Of a stretch of 64,000 bases of DNA, positions 1 to 12,985 are shown one piece after another. Source of the DNA: Dermatemys mawii. Taxonomy: Eukaryota; Chordata; Testudines; Dermatemydidae. Under the pieces are notes generated by a model. It did no database searches, was not told the origin of the DNA, and saw nothing but the letters and a program-made list of their open reading frames with translations. Location: assembly GCA_007922305.1 (NCBI GenBank), contig ML677334.1:59560858-59624857 (forward strand). Direction: 5' to 3'. The stretch's first letter is position 1; each line of letters starts with the position of its first letter. The translations under genes and the position numbers were made by a program.

Positions 1-149
1 ATATGTGTGTTTTGTGTCTTCAAAGGCTGTTTATCATCTGACTTCTGAAAGAGCCATACAGCCTGTAGAATCATACATGGTTCATTAAAAAAAATCCATT
101 TTAGATCATGGCTGTTTGCTCATTAAAACATGCGGTATGTGTGCATGCG

Positions 150-152
<3 letters not shown>

Positions 153-190
<38 letters not shown>
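153..190. repeat. (AC)n microsatellite
   Basis: This is an uninterrupted run of 19 AC dinucleotides. It is likely length-polymorphic. A shorter (GT)n run lies at 13383-13398. Confidence 0.97.
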
Positions 191-193
<3 letters not shown>

Positions 194-825
194 TAATGTG
201 TATGTGCTGCGGTACTGTTGTGGTTGCCTAGAAACCAGTGGGAGGTATGTCAAAAAGCAAGAGCTTTAAATGAATTAACAGAAGCATCCAAGTTAGTTTC
301 AGATGAGTGGCAGGAGACATATTGCTGGATTGACTAGCCCAGATGGTTCTGTGTGCTGATTATGCTGATGCTCTCCTAGAAGTCACATGTTAAAATACAA
401 AGATGGAAATGTTGAATATAATAATCTCTTCTGGAGCTTGTTAGTGACCATAGAGGTAGAGGGGACCCAATTTCTTTGTAAACACCTTTTTAATAGCGTG
501 TATTAAGAAATGCTTAAAGAGTCAGTTGTCTCAACAAAGAGTTTCCTGAGATGATGATGATGATCTTGCATGTTTGTTCCAATTCCTTGGAGATGCTTTA
601 ATTTTCATTCTGGCAACAATACTAAATAACAGTCTGCAAACACTTACTCCCAAGCACGCCATTGTGCTTACTATGGTGAGAAGTGCCAATGAGTTAATTA
701 GGACTACTGGACAGAGAAGGCACTATATTTAGTAGTGAATATTTTCATGAATGGTCACGAGTAAGTAGTCTCTAAAGGTAAGAAAACCAAAGGCAATCCT
801 GGAGTCTAGAAGTGGAAAGTGAGTC

Positions 826-1101
826 TGGGTAAATTGACCTAAGTTACGCTACTTCAGCTACGTGAATAACATAACTGGAGTTGACGTAGCTTAGGTTGAC
901 TTATCCTGGCATCTTCACAGCGCTGCGTTGACAGGAGACTCTCTCCCGCTGACTTACCTTACTCAGGGAGCTGGAGTACCGGAGCCGACCAGAGAGAGCT
1001 CTGCCATTGATTTAGCAGGTCTTCACTAGACATGCTAAATTGACATCCACGACATCGATTGCAGCAGCATTGATCTCCCTGGTAGTGAAGACCAGCCCTA
1101 A
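826..1101. mobile_element. Non-autonomous DNA transposon, 5'-eroded, same family as 60218-60518
   Basis: The 3' end reads GTAGTGAAGACCAGCCC, the counterpart of the terminus of the copy at 60218-60518. Inside are two stem-loops, 836-902 (GACCTAAGTTACG against its complement around CGTAGCTTAGGT) and about 1008-1052 (TTTAGCAGGTC against GACATGCTAAA). The matching 5' terminus is missing or too diverged to place. Family membership is inferred from these shared hairpins. Confidence 0.6.
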
Positions 1102-1297
1102 GATGAGAGAAGTAATCTGCCATTCTTCCAAAAGCAAGCAAGGGATCACGGAACACTGAAATGTACCTAAGGCTGAAGTGCGTAACAAGTTCAAGAAAGG
1201 GGAGATTTTTAAGTTGTCCTTACATACTCTGAATAACTACCCAACTTTTTCCCCCAGATCTTGAGAAATACTTAGTCAGGTACTCAAGATATAAGGG

Positions 1298-1432
1298 TTC
1301 AATTCCAGCTGTACCACAGAGTTCCTATGTGTCCTTGGGCAAGACGTTTAATGTCTCCGAACCTACGTTCCCCGTCTGTAAAATAAGGATAATAATGATT
1401 TTCTACCCCTGAGGGTTGTTGTGTGAATAAAT
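1298..1432 (+). repeat. MIR-type SINE, interrupted by the element at 1433-1940
   Basis: The sequence follows the MIR core: a diagnostic CCTTGGGCAAG block, then CTGTAAAATAAGGATAATAAT and GGGTTGTTGTGTGAATAAAT. The MIR tail resumes at about 1941 (ATTCATATTTGAGGAGCTC) and runs to about 1985. Removing the inserted element and one flank restores a continuous SINE, which dates the insertion as later than the SINE. Confidence 0.75.
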
Positions 1433-1940
1433 CACCGTATATACTCGTTCATAAGCCGAATTTTTTTGGTAAAAAAGTGACTCATTAAAGAGTGAGGGTT
1501 GGCTTATAAATGGGTCTATACCAAAATTTGATGATTTAAAACTCTATGGAATTATTGAATTGAATATCTAATACATTATCATTTGGTTTACCTGGAGCAC
1601 GTGCTGGCACGGAGTCCCTCAGTTCTCTGTGGCCGCGGTTCACTGTTCCCAGCCAGTGGGAGTTGCGGGAAGTGACGCCACTTCCCACAGATCACGTTGG
1701 CTGGGAACGGCAAGCTGAGGCCACAGGAAGCTGCGGGGCTTTGTGTCTGCAGACACTCCAAGTAAACAAAACATCCTGACCTGCCAGCCATTTACCCTGA
1801 TGGGCTGTGAGCCAAAGTTTGCCAACCCCTGAAATATAGGGTTGGCTTATGAATGGCCATACAGTTTTTGTTATTTTTACCTATCCATCTTGGGGGGTCG
1901 GCTTATAAACGAACGGGCTAATGAATGAGTATATACGGTA
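1433..1940. mobile_element. Complete non-autonomous DNA transposon with ~40-bp inverted ends
   Basis: The left end (ACCGTATATACTCGTTCAT, then AAGCC) is mirrored at the right end (ATGAATGAGTATATACGGT). The flanks TAAATCA and TAATTCA agree at 6 of 7 positions, an imperfect target duplication of hAT-like length. The middle (about 1590-1830) is a second palindromic block with GTGGCCGCGGTTCAC and GAGGCCACAGGAAGC on opposite arms, and ends in CCAAAGTTTGCCAACCCCTG, typical of a hAT end. It therefore looks like a composite of two elements. There is no transposase frame. Confidence 0.75.
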
Positions 1941-2199
1941 ATTCATATTTGAGGAGCTCAGTGATAAGGACTATATACACAGTCAGGTGGATAGAACCCT
2001 TCTGTGCAACAGTGGGAGTTCTCATGGAGTTAGGCAGTCTCCTGCACTGTGGGCTAATGGGAATCATAACTTGTGCCATAAAGATGTGAAACAGAGTTCT
2101 TTGGCCCTGCCAGCAAAATGATTTGAACTGTACTAGTAGCAACATACTCTGAACTGGTTGTCAAGCAGCTTACCAGCTATTTCTCACACTGGTTTAGGG

Positions 2200-2445
2200 T
2201 TATCATATTTCAAGTTCCCACTCTCCGGCTGCCCAAGTCTGAAGGCAGCACAGCCACCAGAAGCAGCACAGAAGGGTGGTGAGATCATACCATGCCACCC
2301 TTACATTTGCGCTGCTGCTGACAGTGGCACCGCCTTCAGACCTGGGCACTTCTGTCCAGCAGCTCCTGCTGCTGCTGTCCAGCTCTGAGGACAGTGCCAC
2401 TACCAGCAGCAGGACAGAAGTAAGGCTGACAAATCCAGTAAACAT
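2200..2445. repeat. Unclassified dispersed repeat with internal inverted symmetry
   Basis: The block AGAAGGGTGGTGAGATCATACC-ATGCCACCCTTAC is an inverted repeat. Around it, CAGCAGCACAGAAG-type segments occur on both strands (CAGACCTGGGCAC at 2337 against GCCCAAGTCTGAAG at 2231). I recall similar blocks in turtle genomes but cannot name the family. The short open frames here are not credible genes. Confidence 0.5.
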
Positions 2446-3364
2446 GCATGTTGCTGTTAGGTCATAATAGAACTTGTAGTTCTACCAGAATCGATGTTCG
2501 GAAAAGGACATGCAAGGAGAAATCAGACACATTTGTTCATATTTCAAAAATCTGCCCAGAGAGAGATTGGAGGACCAAAAAAGAGGTCATGTCCAGGAAA
2601 ACCTGGACGTATGGAAATCCTACACTGGTTGTCTCTAGCATGGTCTGTCTGTCCAATGTCAAGAGGGAGTCTTCTGTTTTTGAGAACCATGCTATCTACC
2701 CTCTTCTCTGGCAGACATCTTGTGTCCACCTTAGGAGTGGACACAAACAATGTTGTATTTGTGCTTGGCCATAACCGTGTAGTATGATAAGTTTCACATG
2801 TGATTATAGCTCATCATCCCTGTTTACACTAGACTCATAATCATTTTCCACTCCTGCTACCACTCTTGCAACTGCCCTCATGTTGGCAATGGTAAGAGCC
2901 TGCTGTACGCTGGCCACTGGTGCCGTTTTAACGGGCATGTCTTCTAACCCTATTTAGAAGACATAGTGGTTGAAATAGTGACAGCCAGTCTATGCTAGTG
3001 TTCTTTCCCACCTCTTGAGCTGTGTAGTCATAGCAATAGTTAGGAAATGTTAAGAAAAAATCTAGCGTAGATGCAGCCATAAGTAAATAGGATATTTGAA
3101 CATTTTCTGCAGTTCACATAGGTAGGTCACTGATGTCAACGTGGTTTCTGATTCAACCCAATGTGCACATACAGTATTGCCCCTCTTGGTTTGGGTAGCT
3201 CTAGCTAGCAACAACTATAAAATATTCTTGACAGAAAGGTTTCATGTTAATTCGTGACACTGTGGCTGTCTTTTAAAAATCTCCATAGAAACAGAAATCT
3301 TGTTAGATCTGGTTTTTAAATGGTTTTCTTGTGACCTGAATAATATTTGTATACTTCTTTCATC

Positions 3365-3695
3365 TGAGGTTCTGAAAGCACTTTACAAGTGTTAACTAAC
3401 TAAGCTTCACAACAGTCCCATGAGGTAGCTAAGGCTTATTCTCTTTTGTCAGAAGTCTGAGCCACAGAGAGGTTAAAGGCCAGTTTTGAACCCCTTACTT
3501 TCACTGGCAAGCAGGTGTACAGACAAGTAGTCCCACTGGAATTAGGAGAATAGCTGTTCACCAATATGTAAATAAGAGTGAGTTGCACAAACCAGGCCTC
3601 AGTGACTTGTCTCAGGTTAGAAGGAAAACTGTAGTATTACTGGGAACTCAAATCTCCATATTCTTAGACTTGTTCTTTAACCATTAACCCTTCCT
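3365..3695 (-). repeat. MIR-type SINE, antisense, with an internal insertion
   Basis: Positions 3365-3480 read as antisense MIR (CACTTTACAAGTGTTAACTA, then CCCATGAGGTAG and GCCACAGAGAGGTTAA). The next MIR block (GTGACTTGTCTCAGGT) begins only at about 3600. The roughly 115 bases between them do not fit MIR and look inserted. The tail includes CTTTAACCATTAACCC near 3680, the usual 5' end in this orientation. Confidence 0.65.
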
Positions 3696-4284
3696 TCTAT
3701 AAAGTTTCAAGGGCTGAAAAATTATTTTGTGGCTTTTTTTGTGTCCTTTCTCTCATCCTGCAGCATATGACATACTTGTGCATATTACATATATTTAATG
3801 TGCACATGAGGTTCTCTGCCCTTTTCATGTTCAGACTCGGACAAGGATGCAGGGCTCAGGTGGTAAATACTGTGTCCAGCCCCTTTCAAATTACTGCTTC
3901 TTGCCCAGATCAGCAGTAGGGTTTATCCTGGTGGCAGTTCAAAGCACTCCCTCCCCCTGGACTTTTCATCACTTCCAACTTGGACTGATTTTGAAGCAAA
4001 ATCTTCGTTTCAGCATTCAGACTGACAAGAGGCTACTTACTTATTGTGGCCAGGCTCTACGACCCTAAATTGTTCAAGATGCTTCTGGTCACATTTGATG
4101 CTGCAACCACAACCAAGGGCGAAGTCAGGGGAGGGATATGCTAGTCACTGAATGATCAGATTCACTTCTCCCAGGCCTTAGTCCAAAATAGGCTGCATTT
4201 GTTGACACACTGCAAGAGTAGTCTAGTTTCTCAGGCTTGAGAGGATACCTGGAGGTATGGGACATTTGAGGTCTCCAGGAAGGT

Positions 4285-4681
4285 GTGACATTATACTCCA
4301 TATTCTTTATGAAAATATTCTTGTGGGAGGAATATGACATAATTAAAGTATGCTTTATGCAAGATAACTCTTGTATCACAGGAAGACTAAGCTCTTTTAC
4401 AGTCCATTGTCTCTTGCTGATTGGCTTTTTCATTGTTGTACCTGAAATGTTAGCAGTGGGTGTCACCCAAAGTAGCATAGTTGAAATACGGATACATAGT
4501 CAATATTCCTAATTTCAGATACAGAAATGATACATGCATACAAATTGGATAATCACATTCAGTAAATTATAACCTTTCCAATGACACCTTACAAGAGTTA
4601 TTTTGCATAAAGCATATCTTAGTTATGTCATATTCCTACCACAAGCATATACTCCATAACGAATATGGACCATAATGTCAC
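4285..4681. repeat. Inverted repeat with ~91-bp arms
   Basis: The left arm (4285-4375) starts GTGACATTATACTCCATATT. The right arm (4590-4681) is its reverse complement at roughly 85% by eye, ending ATAATGTCAC. About 215 bases separate the arms. Conserved landmarks in both are GGAATATGACATAA and GCTTTATGCAA. A fold-back transposon or an inverted partial duplication of an interspersed repeat would explain it. No clear target duplication is seen. Confidence 0.75.
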
Positions 4682-5955
4682 AGAAGGGACTATTTATTTT
4701 ATTTAGCCACTCAGGAGATTAAACCCCTTTCACTTCCCCTACTTACTCCTTTTTTGGCCCTGCTCATATTGCAACTGGCAGGAGTTGGGGTGATGAGAGC
4801 AAGTTACTATTTTCCCAATACACTCTTCTGGGAGCAAATGAATAGGGAGGGGATGATGAAAGATGAGTACTTGGAGTTGCCAGCTCCTGCAATTTCATTG
4901 CAAGCATCATGATATTTAGTGTTTTTTCTTAAAGTCCTGAAGATGTGATGGGGTTAAAGTCCCAGATTTCCTTTAGAGTTCATTTAGTTTCTAGACTCCA
5001 TAGTTGCAGAGAAAAGCCTGGATGTGACCTGAGTGTAGCCTAAAGGCCCAGAAACTGGAAGGTAAATAAAACCAAAAATGTATTAGTTTAAAAAACTCAT
5101 GGGTTTTTAAGCCAGTCTCCTGATTCTCTGAGGCCTAAGTCATGACTTTTAAATGTTTGCAGTTGACAGTCTTGAGTATGGGAATGATCTGTGCTTCCTC
5201 CCTACCACTCACTGGCCTGAGTAGCTGACTGGTGTGTAGGGAGGAATAAGTTCTCCATGAAAACATGGTAAATGAAGTAATTTACACACTTCTTAGAGCA
5301 AGTGGGGAGGAAGTGGAACTCTTTTCTGCTCCTGGTATAGCACAGCTTACTCACTGTCCCAGGCTGAAAACCAATCATAAAGTTATAGTCTACACCAACT
5401 GCTGACCTGTGCTGGATTCATACAACAGTTGACTGTTTTATTTTGTATGGTGTGGGTATTTTACATAATGATCAAGTGCCTCTATAACAGTAGGATCAGG
5501 TGCCTTTTATAGAAATAGAAATAGCATTTCTAGCAGGAAAAATATTTGCAAAACAAAAAATACATTCATCACAAACATAAATAGTAAATGATTTTATTAA
5601 GCAACAATGTGCTCAATGCTATACAAGAAAAATTAACATTATACATTAAGTATAATGTATTTAAAGAAAGCTGACTTACCTTCATTTGAATATATTTCAC
5701 AATATTTCAGTGTCTTTTTTTTTTTCCCAGAGAGGAAATTAACTTACTGTGTTCCACAACAATACGCACTTGTTGCTTCAAACCACAGTAGAACCTTTCC
5801 TTTCAAAAGCAAACACCATCTGGAAGCTAGTTCCTACATGCAACAGGAACACTTTTTTAAAAAATGCCTACCGGTTTTAGAGAGAGTGAAGGTTTCAGAG
5901 CTATTCCCTAGATTCACAGTGAATGGGGAATACCACTCAAACCGGCAATCCTTCT

Positions 5956-6043
5956 AGAAAAAAAAAAGAGAGCCCACTACAGTTAGGCATAGCTTAAAAA
6001 AAAAAGAAAAAAAAAAGAAATAAAAACCACAAGAAAGAAAAAG
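5956..6043. repeat. A-rich low-complexity tract
   Basis: A-runs of up to ten bases are interspersed with G over most of this stretch. No gene or retroposon head is recognisable immediately upstream. Confidence 0.8.
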
Positions 6044-9000
6044 ACAAGTCTTGGGGGAAGCAGTAACTGTGAGTGACACACAAGTCTGCTTTTAGCCCTT
6101 GCACTCCAGAGCAAACATGAATTATTCAAAATGTGGCTCTATTAATCTTTGCTTCATCTCCCTGTGTGTAAAGAGATAGCAGATGCTGTATTTCCAGTGC
6201 AGTCACTGCTTACATGCCCACTCAATAGGGTATTGCCATGAATCACGGGCTATGGAGACTTTCAGCGCGTTGTCCAAGACTCGAGAGTACTTCAGTCATC
6301 TGAACGGGAGTTTTTGTTTCAGAGAGAGAGGAAATGCTGTGATACAAAACCTTTTCTTCATAGTCATTTTCTGTTGAAACAGGTGACTTCCTTTTAATAC
6401 TCTATTAAGCTGCTTCAAGAGACTTTTTTTTTTTGCCTTGCCTGCTTTCTTAAGCCATCAAAATACACATGAAAGATAGTAAAATAGGAATTCCATGGGA
6501 ATTTCACTTTGCTTGCAGCTTTTGTATTTTGTAACTTTTCATTTAACCAAAGAACTAAAAGGATATTAATCAAAGGGCTTGTAAATAAATGTATAGCAAC
6601 TGCAACTGTATTCAGTTGTGTAACTTCAGAGCGTGTTTTAAAGCCTATCAATTCCCCCAGGCTTTTCCTGAGGTAAGGGTGATTTAGGGAAGAAATTGAC
6701 TGGAGGGTGATACACGAGAGGATAAAATGCCATTCTGAGAATGAGAAGGTTAATTGTGGTTATAACTGTTCTCTTCCATATCTTGTCTATTTTATTGGTA
6801 CATCTGGAATACCAGGAAGCATTATTTAAAATAAATAAACAGATAAGTAGCTGCATGTCTTTGAGGCATAGTAAGGTGATTCATCCAGGAAACTGCATTG
6901 GTATTTTCACACTTGAGAGGCTTCTGTGGCAGAGATTCACCTGGGGTCTGTACGCCCAAAAAATATAACAGATCTGAGCTCAGAAACTAGCTTTTATCAA
7001 TTGTTTTAAACTAAACATGCCTCCATTGGTTTTGAAGGTTTCTTCATTTAAGTAGCTATAGGAATTAATCTGACACTAGATTGGCTCCTTTAATAAATCT
7101 GTAAGTAGGAGATTACATTTTGGATGGTGGTAGTAGCTGGCCATCTTTCAAGATTCCCTCTTCCCCCCGCCATCTCATGCTTCTGTCATATGGCTTCTCC
7201 ATGGCTTGGCTTTCAAATTCAGGCGTAGGACCAATTGGGCAGGAAAACTCATAGTGGAACTTTTGCTCTTACTTTGAGTTTATTTCATGAAGGGTTACCG
7301 TGCTTCACCCTTGGAACAGTTTTTGTAATCCTGGGAATGAGAGAGAGAGACTGTAATACCCAACACCTCCGTGCAGACCATTACTGCTGTAGCAGCTCTC
7401 TTTAGACTACCTTAAAGTGAATGTAGTTCCTATGAAACATGACTGACAGCCCTGCCAATGTGCCATAAGCTTGGCTTGGAGGAAAATACCTTCTGGTGGG
7501 AGGTGCCCATGCCTGTCTAATTATCGTCTCTCTCCTGCTAAAAATGATGCTAATTAGGGATATACGTTAGAGATTTATTTGAGACCTTCTGTTTGCAAAG
7601 GCCTCTGAACAACCTTCAGATGGTAATAGCTTTTAGTCTGTGATGATTTTGGCTAGATTCTTGCTGGTAATTAAGGTTATGTGAGTCTCTGCACCATAGC
7701 AAGCGTCTAGCCTAATGGATCCAGTTTCAGGATTAGGATTTTACAGTTGGAAGAATCCATATTCTGTTACAATTCTAGAACCGTCAAGTGTTCAAAGACC
7801 ATATTTTAATGATATTACTATGAAGACTGTGTCACCTGTGGATTCATATAGACATGTAAACGGTCCACATTTAAATAAAACAATTTTGCTGTGGTTAGTG
7901 GTACTATAATGGTAATGAAGAGTAAAGTCTTAATGTTGTTGATTCTTGTGCATTTTCTGAAGCAATACAGTTCTCTTCAACATTTAAGAAGTAGTGTACT
8001 GTACATCTTCCCCAAGGCCAACATACTAGAAATAGTGCCTCTGACTTATTTCTGTATTTGATAATGTTCATCATCTACTATGCAGCTTTACAGTTGTATT
8101 TCTGTTGAGTATGATTATGTAACTGCATTTCCTACAGAGGCAGTGATCTGAATTTTAACACTGCTAAATGGCATGAGCAGATAGATAATGATCAGCTGTT
8201 TAAGGGACTGGGGCAATTTCACATTAACTAGTTTAGTTTTCTTAACCCCCTTTCTCTCCCTCCCCCCCCCCCGGCAAAATTTTCAATTTTAGTGTGTTTC
8301 TTTTTAGACTCTAACACAAATTTAGGTCTTGTAGGTAGCAGAAATCTATTTGGATTATACTTACTGCACAAGAAAAGCACTCTGACTTTTACAGGGTGGG
8401 TGGAGAGGAAAAATGAACTTTTTGTCAGTCTTTTGTAGTGCAGCAGCTGGATTCAGTGCTGCTATGGCAACACACCACATGATGAGGTATATTAGATTCT
8501 CTGCACTGAGTGTAAGTGGGAGAATGAACTCAGCTTTTTATTGAAGTTAAAGGCTATTTTGGAATTTCTTGTGTAGAAATGTGTAAGGTCAAATGCTATA
8601 GTTCCCAGCATATGTTGTACTCAAAGAGAAGGATTAAGTGCGTGTTGCTGTATTAAACTGCAGAATCAGGTAAGGTACAGACTGTATCTATTAAACTGTC
8701 GTCGTCTTACCTTCTCTGAGGCAAGAGCAGAACTTCCTAGGGTTTTTCCTCTTAATTTTTCCCCAAGTATATTACCTGCTGATTTTGCTAATTTGGGAGC
8801 GTGAACATGTGGTCAGATGTTTATACATTTTGGGAGATTTGTTTTGCATTGCATAGAGATGAAGAATATTAGAATCATAGGTGGTAATTTCTTTCAAATC
8901 AGTGCAAAAGTCTGAAGATTTTCATTATTATTTTGAAAAATCAATATCGTGAAGCAAAACTGAAACAATTACATTCTTTACTGCACAGTGGTTCAGAACA

Positions 9001-11434
9001 GCTTTATTGTCAGTCAGAATCCAGAAATATATTTAGCTGGAGATGTCTTGCTAGCAACATTTTTAGCAGTCTATTGCATTTATTAAGATTTTTTTTCTTC
9101 TGCTGCATAAATGCATCTGAATTTTTCTGGAAATGAAATCTCCTGTTATTCCTTGCTTCAGATTTCGTGATGTCTGCTTAAAACTGTCAGTTCTTTTGTG
9201 TAGTTGAACCAAACTTTAGCACACTTGTAGGGATGAGACAGAAGCAAAAACTGAACAGTGCAGTTGAATATAAAATGTTTGCCCTTGTTAACCATTAATC
9301 CAGATAAAAACTGTTAATAATGGCAAGGGATTAACTTATTTAGTAAGAGCCATAGTCCCAGTTCAATGAAGCATTACACTTCCATATTTTCTACACAGGA
9401 GATTTTTTTCAAACATACCTTTCTGAAAAGGGACAGGCTTTCAAATAGCACCTTTTGGATGGTGACCTCAGAAAGTGGGAACGCAAAACTCTCACCCAAA
9501 GATGGTCTTGGAGACCATTTACAGTCATGATTAATAATAATAATAATAATGGATCTAATTGAAGTTAGATTAGGCAATGCCCATCCTGCCTGCCCTGAAG
9601 AGCCTCCAATATTTTGGAAAATGTCTATGACATGACATTTCAGACATATTTCTTCCTCAATGTTGTAACCACAATTCCTCCACTATATAGTTGCCTTTCT
9701 CTCATGAAAAACTAGAGGCAGTTAATAGAGCTTCACATAAAAATAACAACTGCCCTGCACTTTGACCCTCTAGAAAATGCTGCCTCCAAGGAGAACAAAA
9801 CTGCAGCAAGGGCACCTCCAGTATCTAAATGCTGTTTATATCGATCTGGAGTCAACCAGGAGTCTAAAGATGTGTGGCTATTTATAGTTCTGTCAAAAAT
9901 AAAATATACAATCACTCTTGAAAGGACAAATTCTATATATTTGGGAGGGGAGGTGGTCAGTGAGACAGCATCATGGAGTCTCCTTCAGTCAGATTCTGAG
10001 AAAATAGCAGGAAAAGACGCGCCCTCCTCACTCCTTCCATACAGTACGTAACAAAAGAGTGAAAAATGTGCTGTCTCCACCGCCTGAATTTAGGTTTTCA
10101 GTGCCTAGTCTGTACCTCCTCTCCTGGTATTACAAAAGATTAATATCACCAGTTTAGAGGATGAATCAGAGGACGAAGTCTCAGTCTCATTCCCACTGGA
10201 GCCAAATCAGAAGCATTCCTGTGGAAACTTTCAACTGGTGTGAAGATGAGGTTTCCCATCCCTTTAATGCTTTGGGGGGCAGCCTCAATTATGGTATAAC
10301 TGAGAAAAGAATCCTGAATGTTAGGGAACTTGCCACAAGGAAAGAGTAAGTGAACATTACCCTACATCATAGGGAGTAAGTAGGCATATCACAAATTTTA
10401 AATTAGATTCCTTCTATAGGCTTCTGTAATAAGGTGACTTTTAGCAGAGCCTGAGAAAGAAGCAAGCATTCTATTGTGCTTCTCTGCTCGCGAGACAGGA
10501 GTTGCGAAATAAGGAAGCTCATAAATGAGAAGTCCTGTTATACTCTCAGGATGAAATGAGTTAGTGGGAGTTGAATTATCTAACAAGAAGAACAATTTGA
10601 TTAACATGGAATCTTTAATGTGGAAGAATTAGCCAAAAAGGGAAGATAATCAAACGAAATAGGGTCATGATTTAGTTCTGATTCTACTAGTCCAAGTAAA
10701 GCATGGAAAATTTAAGTTCAGATTATCTAAGCAATCAAAGAGGAAATTGAGTTGACCCCTTTGTCTTTCTAGCATTAGGAAAGTATTCCAATGCTGTGCA
10801 TGAGGACTCTAGTTCAGAGACCCAGGAGAGCTTACCCAGAGTAAAACACAATCTCACTATTTCATCACTGGTGTAACTGCACAAATGTTCCCATCTAACT
10901 GAGTGGCATGGAGTTACTCCAGGGATGAATATGGCCCAGGGAATACAAAGGGATTAGGCTGAGGAAGTATAAGACAACTTTGATAAGTATGTCCTCTCTG
11001 TGAAATGCATCCAGGCCTGTATTAGGCTCTTAAAGGGGAGGAGAGTTAACTGGCAGTGTATTTACTGTTCTGTAAAATATGCTCATTTTATTTTCATGTG
11101 TTATAAAGGCATTCATCTTTGCTATAGTAACACCACTGTCAAAACATAGTCATTTTAGTGTTAGAAGACCATAATCTCTATGGGACCCAGCAGACAAAAA
11201 CACTGAGGCTTTACACAGAAAATAGCTATTAAGCTTTTTCCACTACAATAGGATCAGCTGTGTCTTTTATAGGATTTCTAGGGTCACATTAGAATGGACA
11301 ACTCTAACAAAAAAATAAAAAATAAAAAAAATAAGGCCCTGGTTTTGAAAGCTGATCTCCAATTTTGTGGGTAACTGGTTTCAGACATTCAAACTGCAGC
11401 CATTGTTAGGCCATGTATGTGCACAGTCTTAAAC

Positions 11435-11580
11435 CTTTTCTCCTTCCCTTCTATTGTCTATCTATTGCATCTTGTTTAAACTACATTGCACACTCTTCAT
11501 GGTAGGGATGTGTCTATACAGTGCCTAGCACAATGAGGCCTCTGAGTACTTATGCAATATAAATAACTTGATTTAACGTA
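11435..11580 (+). repeat. L2-like LINE 3' tail
   Basis: The order CTCTTCATGGTAGGGATGTG, CAGTGCCTAGCACAATGAGG, then a short ATAT-rich end follows the conserved 3' end of L2-type LINEs in amniotes. A second copy lies at 39195-39345. Assignment is from memory of the consensus. Confidence 0.55.
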
Positions 11581-12849
11581 TGGATGCCTCATGTACACCA
11601 GCCAACTGGGGGAAACATAGAGGACTGCTAAGATTTGCTAATTGTGAAATGCTTCTGTTGATTCTACATGAATCTGCTGTTTAGATGCTACACTGCATTA
11701 AGGGTATTACTGTATTGATACCAGCAATGCAATTGCAAGGAATTTATCACATCTACCCATTCTGAGAGTGTACATATAAGGAAAGTCTCTTCGGCAGTAC
11801 CATTTCAACACACATCATTCATTGATACGATCAGCATTTCATTATCATGGCTTGATAGAAAAAAAACAGGACAGACTACAGACTTGACCATGAGGAAGGT
11901 GTGTGCCTCAGAAGAAAAACATTTGAAAATGCAGTCAGCAATTTGTTGGTGAACAAAACAGATTCAAAATTTACAATCACGTCAATTCCCAGGCTATTAC
12001 ATCGAATGTCTTATATTCAAATAATAACATGGGCAAATTTCCATTTAAGGGGGCTACTAAGTCTCTCCCTGTCACTGAAATCACTAGCAATGACTAATGA
12101 ATATAGAGAGATCCACACCAGGCACCATCATCCCAGTCCCTTATTTGGTTGTTAGATGGTCGTAATGTTCTTCAAAGGATAAATATGTACAAGAGTGATA
12201 GTAGCAAGAGATGCCCTCTTTGAGAGTTTGGGAGCCACATCTGAATGTTACCCAGATCAAATCAAAATAGACAGAAGTAGTTCCAAAGTTCCTGAGCCAT
12301 GTTTCTTGGATCTGTAGTAGGCTCGTGAACAAGCAATCCAAGGAATATTCTGAACTGGCAAGAACTCTGCACTCAAGGCCTGATATTTCCAATAGATCCA
12401 TGCAACCTAAACCTATCCCTATGGATACTGAAAGAAAGTTCCTTCCAAAGAAGTGTTATTCTCACAGGAAAATAGCCACACTGAAACCACCACTGAAAAA
12501 GTGAATTCAGTTTTTCATGGTGCTCAGAAGATTGTGGTATCACTTGTAAGTCCAAAGAACTAGAAAGCTTTATATCAAAAGATCTCAGTTGTTTGCTTCA
12601 AGCTTTATTTTTACCATATTATTTCATCACAGATTGAAGGGTCAAAAGACTTCAAAATCATTAGCAAAATGGATCAGACACCTGGGGAACTAGCAATCCA
12701 TGGTCTCTTGTTAGAACTGAGGCCCTTCCTGCAATGGGAAATTTTTGAGCAAAGGAGGTTTGTGTATAAGAGATAAAAAGCAGCAAACTGGTCATATTCG
12801 CCCATCACCATAAGTATTATGGAGCCCTGTTGATCATTCTGAGCCATTA

Positions 12850-12985
12850 GGGTTGACTTGCTTCACTTTTTAAGCTTTTCTCTGCAGTCATCAGCACAAG
12901 TCTTACTCTTTTTTAAAAATGAAAGCTGAGATTCCCATTCAGCCTCTTGAGTCCAGAAGCTGGAGCTGTGAGCTATGGTACACCC
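12850..12985. repeat. Fragment of a dispersed repeat shared with 56745-57052 and 61185-61510
   Basis: It shares AAGCTTTTCTCTGCAG, an A/T run, ATGAAAGCTGAGATTC and CCAGAAGCTGGAGCTGTG with the fuller copy at 61185-61510. Both ends are missing. Confidence 0.5.

Noticed and set aside
153..190. Z-DNA or regulatory element at the (AC)n run
   Set aside because: Ordinary microsatellite; nothing around it supports a function.
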